A stretch of DNA of 21,581 nucleotides, taken from positions 1-21,581 of the forward strand of contig CAMLNE010000022.1 of NCBI GenBank assembly GCA_946481265.1, in the 5' to 3' direction. How positions within the stretch are numbered: position 1 is the first letter of the stretch; every line of letters begins with the position of its first letter. This stretch comes from an uncultured Panacagrimonas sp. (GTDB taxonomy: Bacteria; Pseudomonadota; Gammaproteobacteria; Nevskiales; Nevskiaceae). Position numbers and translations under genes: made by a program. Below the pieces are notes generated by a model. The model did no database searches, was not told where the DNA came from, and saw nothing but the letters and a program-made list of their open reading frames with translations. Positions 1 to 8,067 of this stretch are shown in pieces.

Positions 1-1
1 C

Positions 2-505
2 TTCGAAGCCTTCGCGCTCGCCGGTGAACTGATCGCCAACAGCATGGGCCTGGGATTCGCCCAGCTCGCCGATCCGGTGCGGGGCGTGAACACGCCGATC
101 GTCGGCCAGTTCCTGATCGTCGTGGCCAGCCTGCTGTTCATCGCCACCGGCGCGCACCTGACCCTGATCGAGGGCCTGGCGGCGAGCTTTCGCAACGGGC
201 CGGTCGCGCAGACCGTGCTCGACCTGTCCAGCGTGCGCCTGATGCTGGACTGGGCCGGCAGCCTGTTCGCCGGCGGCGTGCAGCTTGCCCTGCCGGTGCT
301 GGCCGCGATGCTGGCGGTGAACCTGGCGATCGGCGTCCTCGGCCGCTCCGCGCCGACCATCAACCTGCTGGCCGTCGGCTTCCCGCTGACCCTGGTGCTG
401 GGCCTGATGATGCTGCAGTCCCTGATGCCGGGCCTGGCCGACCTGCTGTCCAGCTGGCTGGACGGTGCCTGGCCGACGATGTCGAGCCTGGCCGGGGACG
501 GCTGA
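2..505 (+). CDS. fliR: Flagellar export protein FliR, C-terminal part
   Basis: FliR is an integral membrane part of the flagellar type III export gate, working with FliP, FliQ, FlhA and FlhB. The window opens inside the gene. The frame is open from base 2, and 167 residues remain of the roughly 260 usual for the family. The visible part begins with the conserved GELIANSMGLGFAQLADP segment, followed by long hydrophobic stretches (around residues 30-55, 80-100 and 110-135 of the fragment) that look like membrane helices. The stop is three bases before the flhB start, as expected for translationally coupled export-gate genes. The start and promoter lie outside the window. Identification is by recognised FliR motifs and by the adjacent flhB. 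Confidence 0.93.
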   Translation, partial: FEAFALAGELIANSMGLGFAQLADPVRGVNTPIVGQFLIVVASLLFIATGAHLTLIEGLAASFRNGPVAQTVLDLSSVRLMLDWAGSLFAGGVQLALPVLAAMLAVNLAIGVLGRSAPTINLLAVGFPLTLVLGLMMLQSLMPGLADLLSSWLDGAWPTMSSLAGDG

Positions 506-508
506 GCC

Positions 509-1651
509 ATGTCGGAGAGCAGCAGTCAGGACAAAACCGAACGCGCCACACCCAAGCGCGAGCGCGACGCGCGCGAGAAGGGCCAGGTCGCACGCTCGCG
601 CGAGCTGACCACCGCGGTGCTGGTCGCCGGTGGCGCGGCGGTGCTGCTCGGCAAGGGCGCGCAGATGTGCCTGGAAGCGGTGCAGGTCCTACGCGGGGCG
701 CTGGAGATCGATCTCGACGAATTCGCCACCACCGGCGACATGGCGGGCAGCTTCGGCGAACTGCTCATCGCCGGCCTGATGGTCGCCGCGCCGGTGCTGG
801 GCCTGGGCTTCCTGGCCGCCCTGATCGCGCCGCTGTTGCTCGGGGGCTGGAACTTCAGCACCAAGGCGATGATGCCGCAGTTCTCGCGCATGAATCCGGT
901 AACCGGACTGGGGCGCATCTTCTCGGTGCGGGGGCTGGTCGACCTGGCGATGGGCGTGATGAAGGTGGTTGTGCTCGGCGGCATCGGCGGCGCCGTGCTG
1001 TGGTCGCAGCGCCTCGAGCTCGGCTCGCTGGCGCGCCTGGATCCGGCCAGCGCGATCGTGCAGGCCGGTGCGGGCGTGATGCACCTGTTCGGCTGGCTGG
1101 CCGTCGGGCTGGTCGCGATCGCCGCGCTGGACGTGCCCTGGCAGTGGTACCGGCACGGCCGCGATCTGCGCATGACCCGCCAGGAAGTCCGCGACGAGTT
1201 CAAGCAGGCCGAGGGACGCCCTGAGGTCAAGGCCAAGATCCGCCAGGCGCAGCAGGCAATGGCACGCAACCGCATGATGGCGGCGGTGCCCACGGCCGAC
1301 GTCATCGTCACCAATCCCACCCATTACGCGGTTGCGCTGCGCTACAACGCCGGCGGCATGCGTGCGCCCAAGGTGGTGGCCAAGGGCGCCGAGCTGGTGG
1401 CCGCCGCGATCCGCGAGCTGGGCCGCGAGCATCGCATCCCGATCGTCTCGGCGCCGCCGCTGGCGCGTGCGCTGTACCGCTCGGTGGAGATCGACCAGGA
1501 GATTCCCGCTGCGCTGTTCCAGGCGGTCGCGCAGGTTCTGAGCTACGTCTTCCAGTTGCGCGGCTGGCGCGGCGGCACGCCGCCACCCGAGCCGCCGAAC
1601 GTGGGCGAGGTGCCGGGCGGAGAGAGCGACGCGGTGCCGCCGAACGGCTGA
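509..1651 (+). CDS. flhB: Flagellar export switch protein FlhB
   Basis: FlhB is the substrate-specificity switch of the flagellar type III export apparatus. It changes export from rod/hook to filament proteins after cleaving itself. The N-terminus has the classic DKTERATPKRERDAREKGQ segment, followed by about four membrane helices between residues 30 and 205 and then a cytoplasmic domain. The autocleavage motif NPTH is at residues 269-272, the same numbering as in Salmonella FlhB, so switching should be intact. The length of 380 residues is normal; the last 20 or so residues are a Pro/Gly-rich tail. The start is the ATG three bases after the fliR stop, with GGGGA about ten bases upstream. A hairpin follows the stop directly. 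Confidence 0.97.
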   Translation: MSESSSQDKTERATPKRERDAREKGQVARSRELTTAVLVAGGAAVLLGKGAQMCLEAVQVLRGALEIDLDEFATTGDMAGSFGELLIAGLMVAAPVLGLGFLAALIAPLLLGGWNFSTKAMMPQFSRMNPVTGLGRIFSVRGLVDLAMGVMKVVVLGGIGGAVLWSQRLELGSLARLDPASAIVQAGAGVMHLFGWLAVGLVAIAALDVPWQWYRHGRDLRMTRQEVRDEFKQAEGRPEVKAKIRQAQQAMARNRMMAAVPTADVIVTNPTHYAVALRYNAGGMRAPKVVAKGAELVAAAIRELGREHRIPIVSAPPLARALYRSVEIDQEIPAALFQAVAQVLSYVFQLRGWRGGTPPPEPPNVGEVPGGESDAVPPNG

Positions 1652-1654
1652 TCC

Positions 1655-1671
1655 GGCCCGGCGATCGGGCC
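1655..1671 (+). terminator. Hairpin just after flhB (possible terminator)
   Basis: GGCCCG and CGGGCC form a perfect 6-bp stem around a 5-base loop, starting four bases after the flhB stop. No T-run follows, so it would be at best a weak intrinsic terminator or an mRNA 3'-end stabiliser. Its position before a possible new promoter supports a transcript boundary here. Confidence 0.35.
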
Positions 1672-1681
1672 CCGGGACTGG

Positions 1682-1697
1682 AGGAACAGGAACTGCA
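1682..1697 (+). promoter_or_regulatory. Possible sigma-54 promoter for the GGDEF gene
   Basis: AGGAAC-N5-CTGCA has the GG and GC dinucleotides at the required 10-base spacing and matches 8 of 11 consensus positions of TGGCAC-N5-TTGCA. It lies 48 bases before the GGDEF start codon, so transcription would begin near 1709. Flagellar genes of polar gammaproteobacteria are commonly RpoN/FleQ-dependent, which makes the site plausible. A site of this quality can arise by chance in GC-rich DNA. Confidence 0.35.
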
Positions 1698-1744
1698 CGG
1701 CGCGCCCTGGGCCCCTTCGGGTATGCCCGGAGATTGACGCGCTG

Positions 1745-4615
1745 ATGAAAGGTCCGAGTCCCTCGGTGGTGCCCCGTGCCAGACGACGTTTCGACGTCAT
1801 GTCGGCCGACCGCGCGCGCGTCCTCGTCCTGCTGCTGCCGGTGATCGGCGCGCTGATCCTGATCTCGGCCTGGAGCCTGCTGTCGCATCCGGCGACGCAC
1901 AGGTTCGAATTCGCCTTCGTGCTCGGATGCGGGTTCGGCATGCTGCTGATCACCCTGCTGTTCCGCATCGGGCGCATGAGCTACGCGTTCACCGCCGGCG
2001 CGGGCCTGGCGATCCTGGGCGCGCTGCTGCTCGATCGCATCCTGGTCCTGTTCCTGTCCGGTTACTTCGATCCTCAGGAACGCAGCCTGTTCATGCCGGT
2101 CCTGTCGGCCTTGCCGATGCTGTACATGATGGCCTTCGCGCTGCTTCCGGTACGGCGCGCCGAGCGCCTGGCACTGGGCCTGTGGCTGCCGATGTCCATC
2201 CTGATCACCGTGCTCAGCCTTCGGTACTGGGACGAGCCCGCCAGGCACGGTTCGCTGGTGACGCTGTGGGCCGGGGTCTGGCTCGGACATGGCATGTACC
2301 TGCTGCTGTTCTCCCTCGTCGGCCGGCGGCAGCAGGCCCTGGTCGACCGGCATGTCGAACTGGCCGCGCGCGACCGTGCGCTGAGCGAGCAGGCCAGCCG
2401 CAGCGAGGCGCGCTTCCGCGGCCTGTTCGACCTGGCCGCGGTGGGCATCAATGTCACCGACGAGAGCGGCCGCTACCTGATGGTGAACAGCCGCATGGCC
2501 GAGATGCTCGGCTACTCGCGCGAGGAACTGCTGTCGATGAACCTCGAGGACCTGACACCGGAGGCGGACCGCGAAGGGCTCTGCACCCAGTTGCAGCGCA
2601 TGGTGTCGGGAGACTCCGATCGCTTCCAGATGGAAAGGCGCTACCAGCACAAGGACGGAAGCATCGTCTGGGCCGAGGTCCACGTGCGCGAGATTGAGGA
2701 GCCGTCGCCGGGGCGGCGCCGGTTCCTCTGCGTGTCCGTGGACATCACCCTGCGGCGCCGCGCGGAGGCCCAGGCGGCCGAGGATCGCCGCATCCGCGAC
2801 TTCCATTTCGAGAACACGCCGCTGGCCGTGGCCGAGTGGGACCCGCAGATGCGCGTCCGACGCTGGTCGCCGCGCGCCGAGCAGATGTTCGGTTGGAGCG
2901 AGGCCGAGGCCCTGGGTCACTGCGTCGAGGAACTGCGCATGGTGCCTGCCGACCAGATCCAGGCGCGCCGCGAGCGGCTCGCGCGCATGTTCGACAACAA
3001 GCAGTCCCACGCCGTGGCCGTCATGCAGCTCCTGCACCGCAGCGGCCGTGCGCTGTGGGTCGAGGTCCACAACTCGATCGTGCGCGATGCGGACGGCCAG
3101 GTGCAGGCGGTGGTGTCCATGGTGCTGGACATCACCGAGAGCCAGCAAATCCTGCACATGCTCAACGAGAGCGAGGCGCGCTTTCGCAGCATCTTCAACC
3201 AGGCCGCGGTGGGCATCGCCCTGCTCGACGCCGAGGGCCACTGGCTCAACGTCAACCACAAGCTGTGCGAGATCCTGGGGTACTCGCTGGACGAGCTGAT
3301 GCAGACCGATTTCCAGTCCATCACCCATCCCGAGGATCTGGACCGCGACATGGAGATGGTGCGTGCCCTCATCGCCCACGAACAGGATCAGTACAGGATG
3401 GAGAAGCGGTACCTGCGCAAGGATGGCCGCGTGCTCTGGGCCATGCTGTGGGTGCGCCGCTACGACGCCACGGATGGGACGCCCACGCGGTTCGTGTCGG
3501 TGGTCGAGGACATCGACGAGCGCAAGGCGGCCGAGGAGCGCATCCAGGCACTCACCACCAGCCTGGAACTGCGCGTGTCGGAACGTACCGCCCAGCTTCG
3601 CGACATCATCCGCGCCGGCCAGCGCCGCAACGAGGAGCTGACCCTGATCACCGAGATGGGCGGATTGCTGTCGGCCGCGACCGACCTGGGCGAGGCCGGG
3701 CAGATCGTCGGGCGCTTCCTGCCCCGCATCTTTCCGCTGGCCGACGGCGCGCTCTACCTGGGGGACCGGGCCGGCGAGCGGTTCGAGCGCGAGACGTCCT
3801 GGGGCGACGGCAGGGCCGGCATCGCCAGCTTCGATGTGCACGACTGCTGGGCGCTGCGTCGCGGAACGCCCCACCACGTCGAGGGCGAGCCCGACGCGCT
3901 GCACTGTGCCCATGCGCATCCGGACAACTGGAAGCATCCGCACCTGTGCGCGCCGATCCATGCGCTGGGCGTGCCGCTGGGCCTGATCGAGCTGGCCTGG
4001 GGCCGCACCTCGGACGGCTGGGCGCCGGAGATCCCGCTGGTGCGGATGGTGGCCGAGAAGGTTGGCCTGGCCTTCGGCAACCTGCGCCTGCGCGAGGAGC
4101 TGAGCCGGCAGGCCCTGGTCGATCCGCTGACCGGCCTGAACAACCGACGCTGGCTGGAGGACGCGCTGCGCGTGCGGGTGGCACGCCAGTCGCGCACCGG
4201 CGAGGGCTTCGCGGTGCTGATGATCGACGTCGATCATTTCAAGTCGATCAACGACGGCTACGGCCACGACGCCGGTGACAGTGCGCTGCGCGAGATCGGC
4301 GTGGTGCTGGCGCGCGCGGTTCGAGACGGCGAGGCGGCGGCGCGCTTCGGTGGAGAGGAATTCACCGTCATCCTCGATACGGTCAGCCCGGACGAGGCAC
4401 AGGCGGCCGCGGAACGCATCCGCGAGGCGGTCACCACGCTGCGCATCCGGGTCCAGGCGCGCGAGCTGCCGCCCCTGACCGTGTCGATCGGCGCGGCACT
4501 CCACCCGATCAACGGTCGTGACGCGGCGGCGGTGCTGGAGAGCGCCGATCAGGCGCTGTACGCGGCCAAGCGCGGCGGTCGCAACCAGGTGCGGATGGCC
4601 ACGCACAAGCACTGA
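1745..4615 (+). CDS. Membrane-bound PAS-PAS-PAS-GAF-GGDEF diguanylate cyclase
   Basis: This 956-residue protein should make cyclic di-GMP from two GTP. Six hydrophobic helices occupy about residues 26-193, like a MASE-type sensory membrane domain. Three PAS domains follow (about 220-340, 349-468 and 474-600), then a short coiled-coil linker, a GAF-like domain rich in Cys and His (about 635-780) and a GGDEF domain from residue 793. The catalytic signature is GGEEF at 869-873, so activity is expected. The product-inhibition site five residues upstream reads RDGE (860-863) instead of the usual RxxD, so feedback inhibition may be weakened. No EAL domain is present. The start is an ATG with GGAGA 11 bases upstream; an in-frame ATG at 1799 is a poorer alternative. 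Lying between flhB and flhA suggests a role in motility control, which is inference. Sensory input is unknown. Confidence 0.92.
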   Translation: MKGPSPSVVPRARRRFDVMSADRARVLVLLLPVIGALILISAWSLLSHPATHRFEFAFVLGCGFGMLLITLLFRIGRMSYAFTAGAGLAILGALLLDRILVLFLSGYFDPQERSLFMPVLSALPMLYMMAFALLPVRRAERLALGLWLPMSILITVLSLRYWDEPARHGSLVTLWAGVWLGHGMYLLLFSLVGRRQQALVDRHVELAARDRALSEQASRSEARFRGLFDLAAVGINVTDESGRYLMVNSRMAEMLGYSREELLSMNLEDLTPEADREGLCTQLQRMVSGDSDRFQMERRYQHKDGSIVWAEVHVREIEEPSPGRRRFLCVSVDITLRRRAEAQAAEDRRIRDFHFENTPLAVAEWDPQMRVRRWSPRAEQMFGWSEAEALGHCVEELRMVPADQIQARRERLARMFDNKQSHAVAVMQLLHRSGRALWVEVHNSIVRDADGQVQAVVSMVLDITESQQILHMLNESEARFRSIFNQAAVGIALLDAEGHWLNVNHKLCEILGYSLDELMQTDFQSITHPEDLDRDMEMVRALIAHEQDQYRMEKRYLRKDGRVLWAMLWVRRYDATDGTPTRFVSVVEDIDERKAAEERIQALTTSLELRVSERTAQLRDIIRAGQRRNEELTLITEMGGLLSAATDLGEAGQIVGRFLPRIFPLADGALYLGDRAGERFERETSWGDGRAGIASFDVHDCWALRRGTPHHVEGEPDALHCAHAHPDNWKHPHLCAPIHALGVPLGLIELAWGRTSDGWAPEIPLVRMVAEKVGLAFGNLRLREELSRQALVDPLTGLNNRRWLEDALRVRVARQSRTGEGFAVLMIDVDHFKSINDGYGHDAGDSALREIGVVLARAVRDGEAAARFGGEEFTVILDTVSPDEAQAAAERIREAVTTLRIRVQARELPPLTVSIGAALHPINGRDAAAVLESADQALYAAKRGGRNQVRMATHKH

Positions 4616-4620
4616 TCCGC

Positions 4621-4645
4621 GATTCGGGGCGCAGGGCCCCGGATC
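4621..4645 (+). terminator. Strong hairpin after the GGDEF gene
   Basis: GATTCGGGGC and GCCCCGGATC pair over 10 bp with one G-T wobble around a 5-base loop, beginning five bases after the GGDEF stop. There is no T-run. Position and stability suggest the 3' end of the cyclase transcript, ahead of a separate flhA promoter. Confidence 0.45.
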
Positions 4646-4709
4646 CGGCCCGAAGCTGCCTTCGTTCTCTCGCCTCTTCGAGGTGCTCCTGGAACCGCAA
4701 GGGCTGCCC

Positions 4710-4725
4710 TAGAACAGAACTTGCT
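4710..4725 (+). promoter_or_regulatory. Possible sigma-54 promoter for flhA operon
   Basis: TAGAAC-N5-TTGCT matches the sigma-54 consensus fully in the -12 half but has AG instead of GG in the -24 half. An overlapping alternative at 4690-4705 (TGGAAC-N5-GGGCT) keeps both GG and GC but has a poor -12 half. Either would start transcription 20-45 bases before the flhA start codon at 4758. The element resembles the one upstream of the GGDEF gene at 1682-1697. Confidence 0.35.
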
Positions 4726-4757
4726 CCGGTCCGGCTCCAAACGGCGCAGGGAGCAAG

Positions 4758-6821
4758 ATGAACAAGTTCGGCGGGGTGCTCGGCAAGGTGCAGGCGATCG
4801 GGCGCAGCGGCCTGGGCGCGCCGCTGCTGTTGCTGAGCATTCTGGGGATGATGGTCGTGCCGCTGTCGCCGCTGGTATTGGACCTCGCCTTCACGTTCAA
4901 CATCGCGCTGTCGATCGTGGTCCTGCTGGCCGTGGTCAACGTGATGCGGCCGCTGGATTTCAGCGCCTTTCCCACCGTGCTGCTGATGGCCACGCTGCTG
5001 CGCCTGGCGCTGAATGTCGGCTCCACCCGAGTCGTGCTGCTGCACGGCCACGAGGGACCGCACGCGGCCGGAAAGGTGATCGAGAGCTTCGGCGAATTCG
5101 TCGTCGGCGGCAGCTTCGCGGTGGGCATCGTGGTCTTCGTGATCCTGACCATCGTGAATTTCATGGTGGTCACCAAGGGCGCCGAGCGTGTCTCCGAGGT
5201 GTCGGCGCGCTTCATCCTGGACGCCCTGCCGGGCCGCCAGATGGCGATCGACGCAGATCTGAACGCCGGGTTGTTGACGCGCGAGGAGGCCAAGGCGCGT
5301 CGCGACGAGGTGCGCGAGGAAGCCGACTTCTACGGATCGATGGACGGCGCCTCGAAATTCATCCGTGGCGACGCCATCGCCGGCATCCTGATCCTGTTCA
5401 TCAGCATCGTCGGTGGCCTGTTCATCGGCACGATGGAACACGGCCTGGACCTGGCCACCGCCGGACGCAACTACACCCTGCTCACCATCGGTGACGGCCT
5501 GGTCGCACAGGTCCCCTCGCTGCTGATGTCGGTGGCGGTGGCGGCGCTGGTGACGCGCATGTCGCGCGCGCAGGACATCGCCGGCACCGTGGTCCGGCAG
5601 GTCTTCGCGCAGCCGCGGGTCCTGGCCGTGGCCGCCGGCGTGCTGGGCCTGGTCGGGGTGATCCCGGGCATGCCCAACCTGGTTTTCCTGCTGCTGTCCG
5701 GCGCCTGCGGCGGCGGCGCCTGGCTGCTGATGCGCCGCGCGCGCCAGCCGGCTGCCGAGGCGATGGAAGCGCCCAAGGCCGACAAGCCGGCCGAGCTGAG
5801 CTGGGACGACGTGCAGCCGGAGGATCCGCTGGGACTGGAAGTGGGCTACCGGCTCATCCCGCTGGTCGATCCGCGCCAGGGCGGCGAGCTGATGCCGCGC
5901 ATCAAGGGCATCCGCCGCAAGCTGACCCAGGAACTGGGCTTCCTGGTGCCGCCGGTGCACATCCGCGACAACCTCGAGCTGCCCCCCAATGGGTATCGCA
6001 TCACCTTGCTCGGCGTACCGCTGGCCAGCGGCCAGATCCACGCGGATCGCGAACTGGCGCTGAACCCCGGCCGCGTGTTCGGCACGGTGGAAGGCATCGC
6101 GACCAAGGATCCGACCTTCGGCATGGATGCCGTGTGGATCGAGCGCGGACGCCGCGAGCACGCGCAATCGCTGGGCTACACCGTGGTCGATGCTGCCACC
6201 GTGATCGCCACCCACCTGTCGCACCTGGTCGGCGAACACGTCGCGGAGCTGTTCGGTTTCGACGAGGCGCAGCAGCTGCTCAACGGCCTGGCACGGACCT
6301 CGCCCAAGCTGGTCGAGGACCTGGTGCCCAAGACGATGCCGCTGGCCATCTTCGTCAAGGTGCTGCAGGGCCTGTTGGCCGAGCGCGTGTCGATCAAGAA
6401 CCTTCGCGTGATTGCCGAAGCCTTGGCGGAGGCCGCGCCGCGCAGCCAGGATCCCGTCGTGCTCACGGGTGCCGCGAGGGTCGCGCTGAGCCGTCAGATC
6501 GTGCAGGAAATCAATGGTCTCGACGAAGAACTTCAGGTCCTGACCCTGGCGCCGCCTTTGGAACAGGTGTTGCAGAACAGCGTGGCAACGGGCAACGCCG
6601 CTCTGGAACCTGGACTCGCCGAACGCATGCACACCTCGCTCGTCACACACGCACAGCAACAGGAGATGAGCGGCCGCGTGCCGGTGCTGCTCGTGCCGCA
6701 GGCGCTGCGCCCGATCCTGTCGCGCTTCACGCGCCAGACCATCCCGGCGCTGCGCGTGCTGGCCTACAACGAGATTCCCGAGTCGCGGCGCATCCGCATC
6801 GCGGCTGCCGTGGGCGCCTGA
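4758..6821 (+). CDS. flhA: Flagellar export gate protein FlhA
   Basis: FlhA is the large export-gate protein. Its membrane half couples proton flow to export, and its cytoplasmic half docks chaperone-substrate complexes. The protein has 687 residues, normal for the family. The first 330 or so are hydrophobic, with several membrane helices and the conserved cytoplasmic loop before SMDGASKFIRGDAIAG. The FHIPEP-type signature GDGLVAQVPSLLMS starts at residue 245. The rest is the cytoplasmic domain, including EDPLGLEVGYRLIPLVD. The start has GGGAG four bases upstream. A 142-base gap before the gene holds a hairpin and possible sigma-54 elements, while only 10 bases separate the stop from flhF, so flhA probably heads an flhA-flhF-flhG-fliA operon. 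Confidence 0.97.
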   Translation: MNKFGGVLGKVQAIGRSGLGAPLLLLSILGMMVVPLSPLVLDLAFTFNIALSIVVLLAVVNVMRPLDFSAFPTVLLMATLLRLALNVGSTRVVLLHGHEGPHAAGKVIESFGEFVVGGSFAVGIVVFVILTIVNFMVVTKGAERVSEVSARFILDALPGRQMAIDADLNAGLLTREEAKARRDEVREEADFYGSMDGASKFIRGDAIAGILILFISIVGGLFIGTMEHGLDLATAGRNYTLLTIGDGLVAQVPSLLMSVAVAALVTRMSRAQDIAGTVVRQVFAQPRVLAVAAGVLGLVGVIPGMPNLVFLLLSGACGGGAWLLMRRARQPAAEAMEAPKADKPAELSWDDVQPEDPLGLEVGYRLIPLVDPRQGGELMPRIKGIRRKLTQELGFLVPPVHIRDNLELPPNGYRITLLGVPLASGQIHADRELALNPGRVFGTVEGIATKDPTFGMDAVWIERGRREHAQSLGYTVVDAATVIATHLSHLVGEHVAELFGFDEAQQLLNGLARTSPKLVEDLVPKTMPLAIFVKVLQGLLAERVSIKNLRVIAEALAEAAPRSQDPVVLTGAARVALSRQIVQEINGLDEELQVLTLAPPLEQVLQNSVATGNAALEPGLAERMHTSLVTHAQQQEMSGRVPVLLVPQALRPILSRFTRQTIPALRVLAYNEIPESRRIRIAAAVGA

Positions 6822-6831
6822 GGGGATCGTG

Positions 6832-8067
6832 ATGAAGATCAAGCGATTCATCGCCCCCAGCATGCGTGAGGCCATGCGCATGGTGCGCGAGGAGCAGGGC
6901 CCGGACGCCGTGATCCTGTCCAATCGCCGGCTCGAAAACGGCATCGAGGTCGTCGCCGCCACCGATTACGACGCCGCGCTGATCATGCAGGCCGCAGAGC
7001 GCAGCGAGCAGCCCGTCGCCGAAGTGCGCACGGCGGCCGTCTCCCGGCCGATCGAGATCGTGCCGGCACACGTGCCGCCGGTTGCCAGCATGTCCGCTCC
7101 GGCGGGCCCCGCGGCCGCCGACCTTGATGCGCTCAAGTCGGAGATGCAGTCGCTGCGTCGCCTGATGGAGCAGCAGGTCGCCGGCATGGCCTGGAACGAT
7201 CTCAAGACGCGCAACCCGGTCCGCGCCGACGTCGTGCGCCGTCTGATCTCGCTCGGCCTGGAGATGGGGCTGGCCCGCGAGATCGCCAGCGAGATTCCCG
7301 ACGGCACCGACGCCGAGCGCGCGCGCTTCCTGCCCTTGGCGCTGCTTGCCCGACGCCTGCCGACCTTCAAGCACGAGTGGCTGGAAGCGAATGCCACGCA
7401 GGGCGAGCCTCGCAACGAGGTGATCGCCCTGGTCGGCGCCACCGGCGTGGGCAAGACCACCACCATCGCCAAGCTCGCCGCCCGCTATGTACAGCATTGG
7501 GGCCTGCGCGACGTGGCGCTGATCACCACCGACCATTTCAGGATCGGCGCGCAGGAGCAGCTGTTCACCTACGGCCGCCTGCTCGGGGTGCCGGTGCTCA
7601 CCGCCGACAACCAGCGCGAGCTGTGCCTGGCGCTGGAGAAGCTCAAGGATCGCCGGCTGGTGCTGATCGATACCGCCGGCATGTCGCCGCGCGACCAGAA
7701 CCTGCACAAGCAGTTCGCCATGCTGTCCGGCCTGCCGGTGCCCAATCGCACGGCGCTGGTGCTGTCCGCGACCAGCCAGGCGGCGGACCTGGACGACCAG
7801 TACCGCCGCTTCGCCGCCGCCGGTCCCGGCGCGGTGATCCTCACCAAGCTCGACGAGGCCACCCGCGTGGGCGCGGCACTGTCGGCCGTCGTGCGCCAGG
7901 GCATCCCGCTGGGCTACGTGGCCGATGGCCAGCGTGTGCCGGAAGACCTCGCGGTGGCGCGTGCAGACCAGCTCGTCCTCAGGGCGATGGCGGCGTCGCG
8001 CACGAATGCGGCGACGCCCGACGATGAAGAGATGTCCCACCAGTTCGCAGGAGCGGTCCATGGGTAA
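6832..8067 (+). CDS. flhF: Polar flagellum placement GTPase FlhF
   Basis: FlhF is an SRP-type GTPase that marks the cell pole for flagellum assembly. The N-terminus MKIKRFIAPSMREAM is the usual FlhF B-domain start, followed by a variable linker to about residue 140 and an NG GTPase domain. The P-loop GATGVGKT is at residues 202-209; DTAGMSPRD and TKLDEATRVG supply later GTPase motifs. I chose the ATG at 6832 over the GTG one codon upstream because it gives the family N-terminus and better spacing (6 bases) from GAGGGG. Length is 411 residues. The 3' end overlaps flhG by 8 bases, so the two antagonists are probably translated together. FlhF indicates a polar flagellar pattern. Confidence 0.96.
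   Translation: MKIKRFIAPSMREAMRMVREEQGPDAVILSNRRLENGIEVVAATDYDAALIMQAAERSEQPVAEVRTAAVSRPIEIVPAHVPPVASMSAPAGPAAADLDALKSEMQSLRRLMEQQVAGMAWNDLKTRNPVRADVVRRLISLGLEMGLAREIASEIPDGTDAERARFLPLALLARRLPTFKHEWLEANATQGEPRNEVIALVGATGVGKTTTIAKLAARYVQHWGLRDVALITTDHFRIGAQEQLFTYGRLLGVPVLTADNQRELCLALEKLKDRRLVLIDTAGMSPRDQNLHKQFAMLSGLPVPNRTALVLSATSQAADLDDQYRRFAAAGPGAVILTKLDEATRVGAALSAVVRQGIPLGYVADGQRVPEDLAVARADQLVLRAMAASRTNAATPDDEEMSHQFAGAVHG
8049..8053 (+). promoter_or_regulatory. Ribosome binding site that fixes the flhG start
   Basis: AGGAG lies six bases before the ATG at 8060, inside the end of flhF. It supports this start over in-frame codons further upstream, and the resulting N-terminus carries the DQAxxLR motif. 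Confidence 0.7.

Noticed and set aside
689..4612. Very long open frame on the - strand opposite flhB and the cyclase gene (and similar ones opposite flhA, flhF/flhG, cheA and the Tat-signal gene)
   Set aside because: These antisense frames lie exactly opposite well-identified genes, have low-complexity His/Arg/Gln-rich translations and match no family. They are by-products of high GC at third codon positions.
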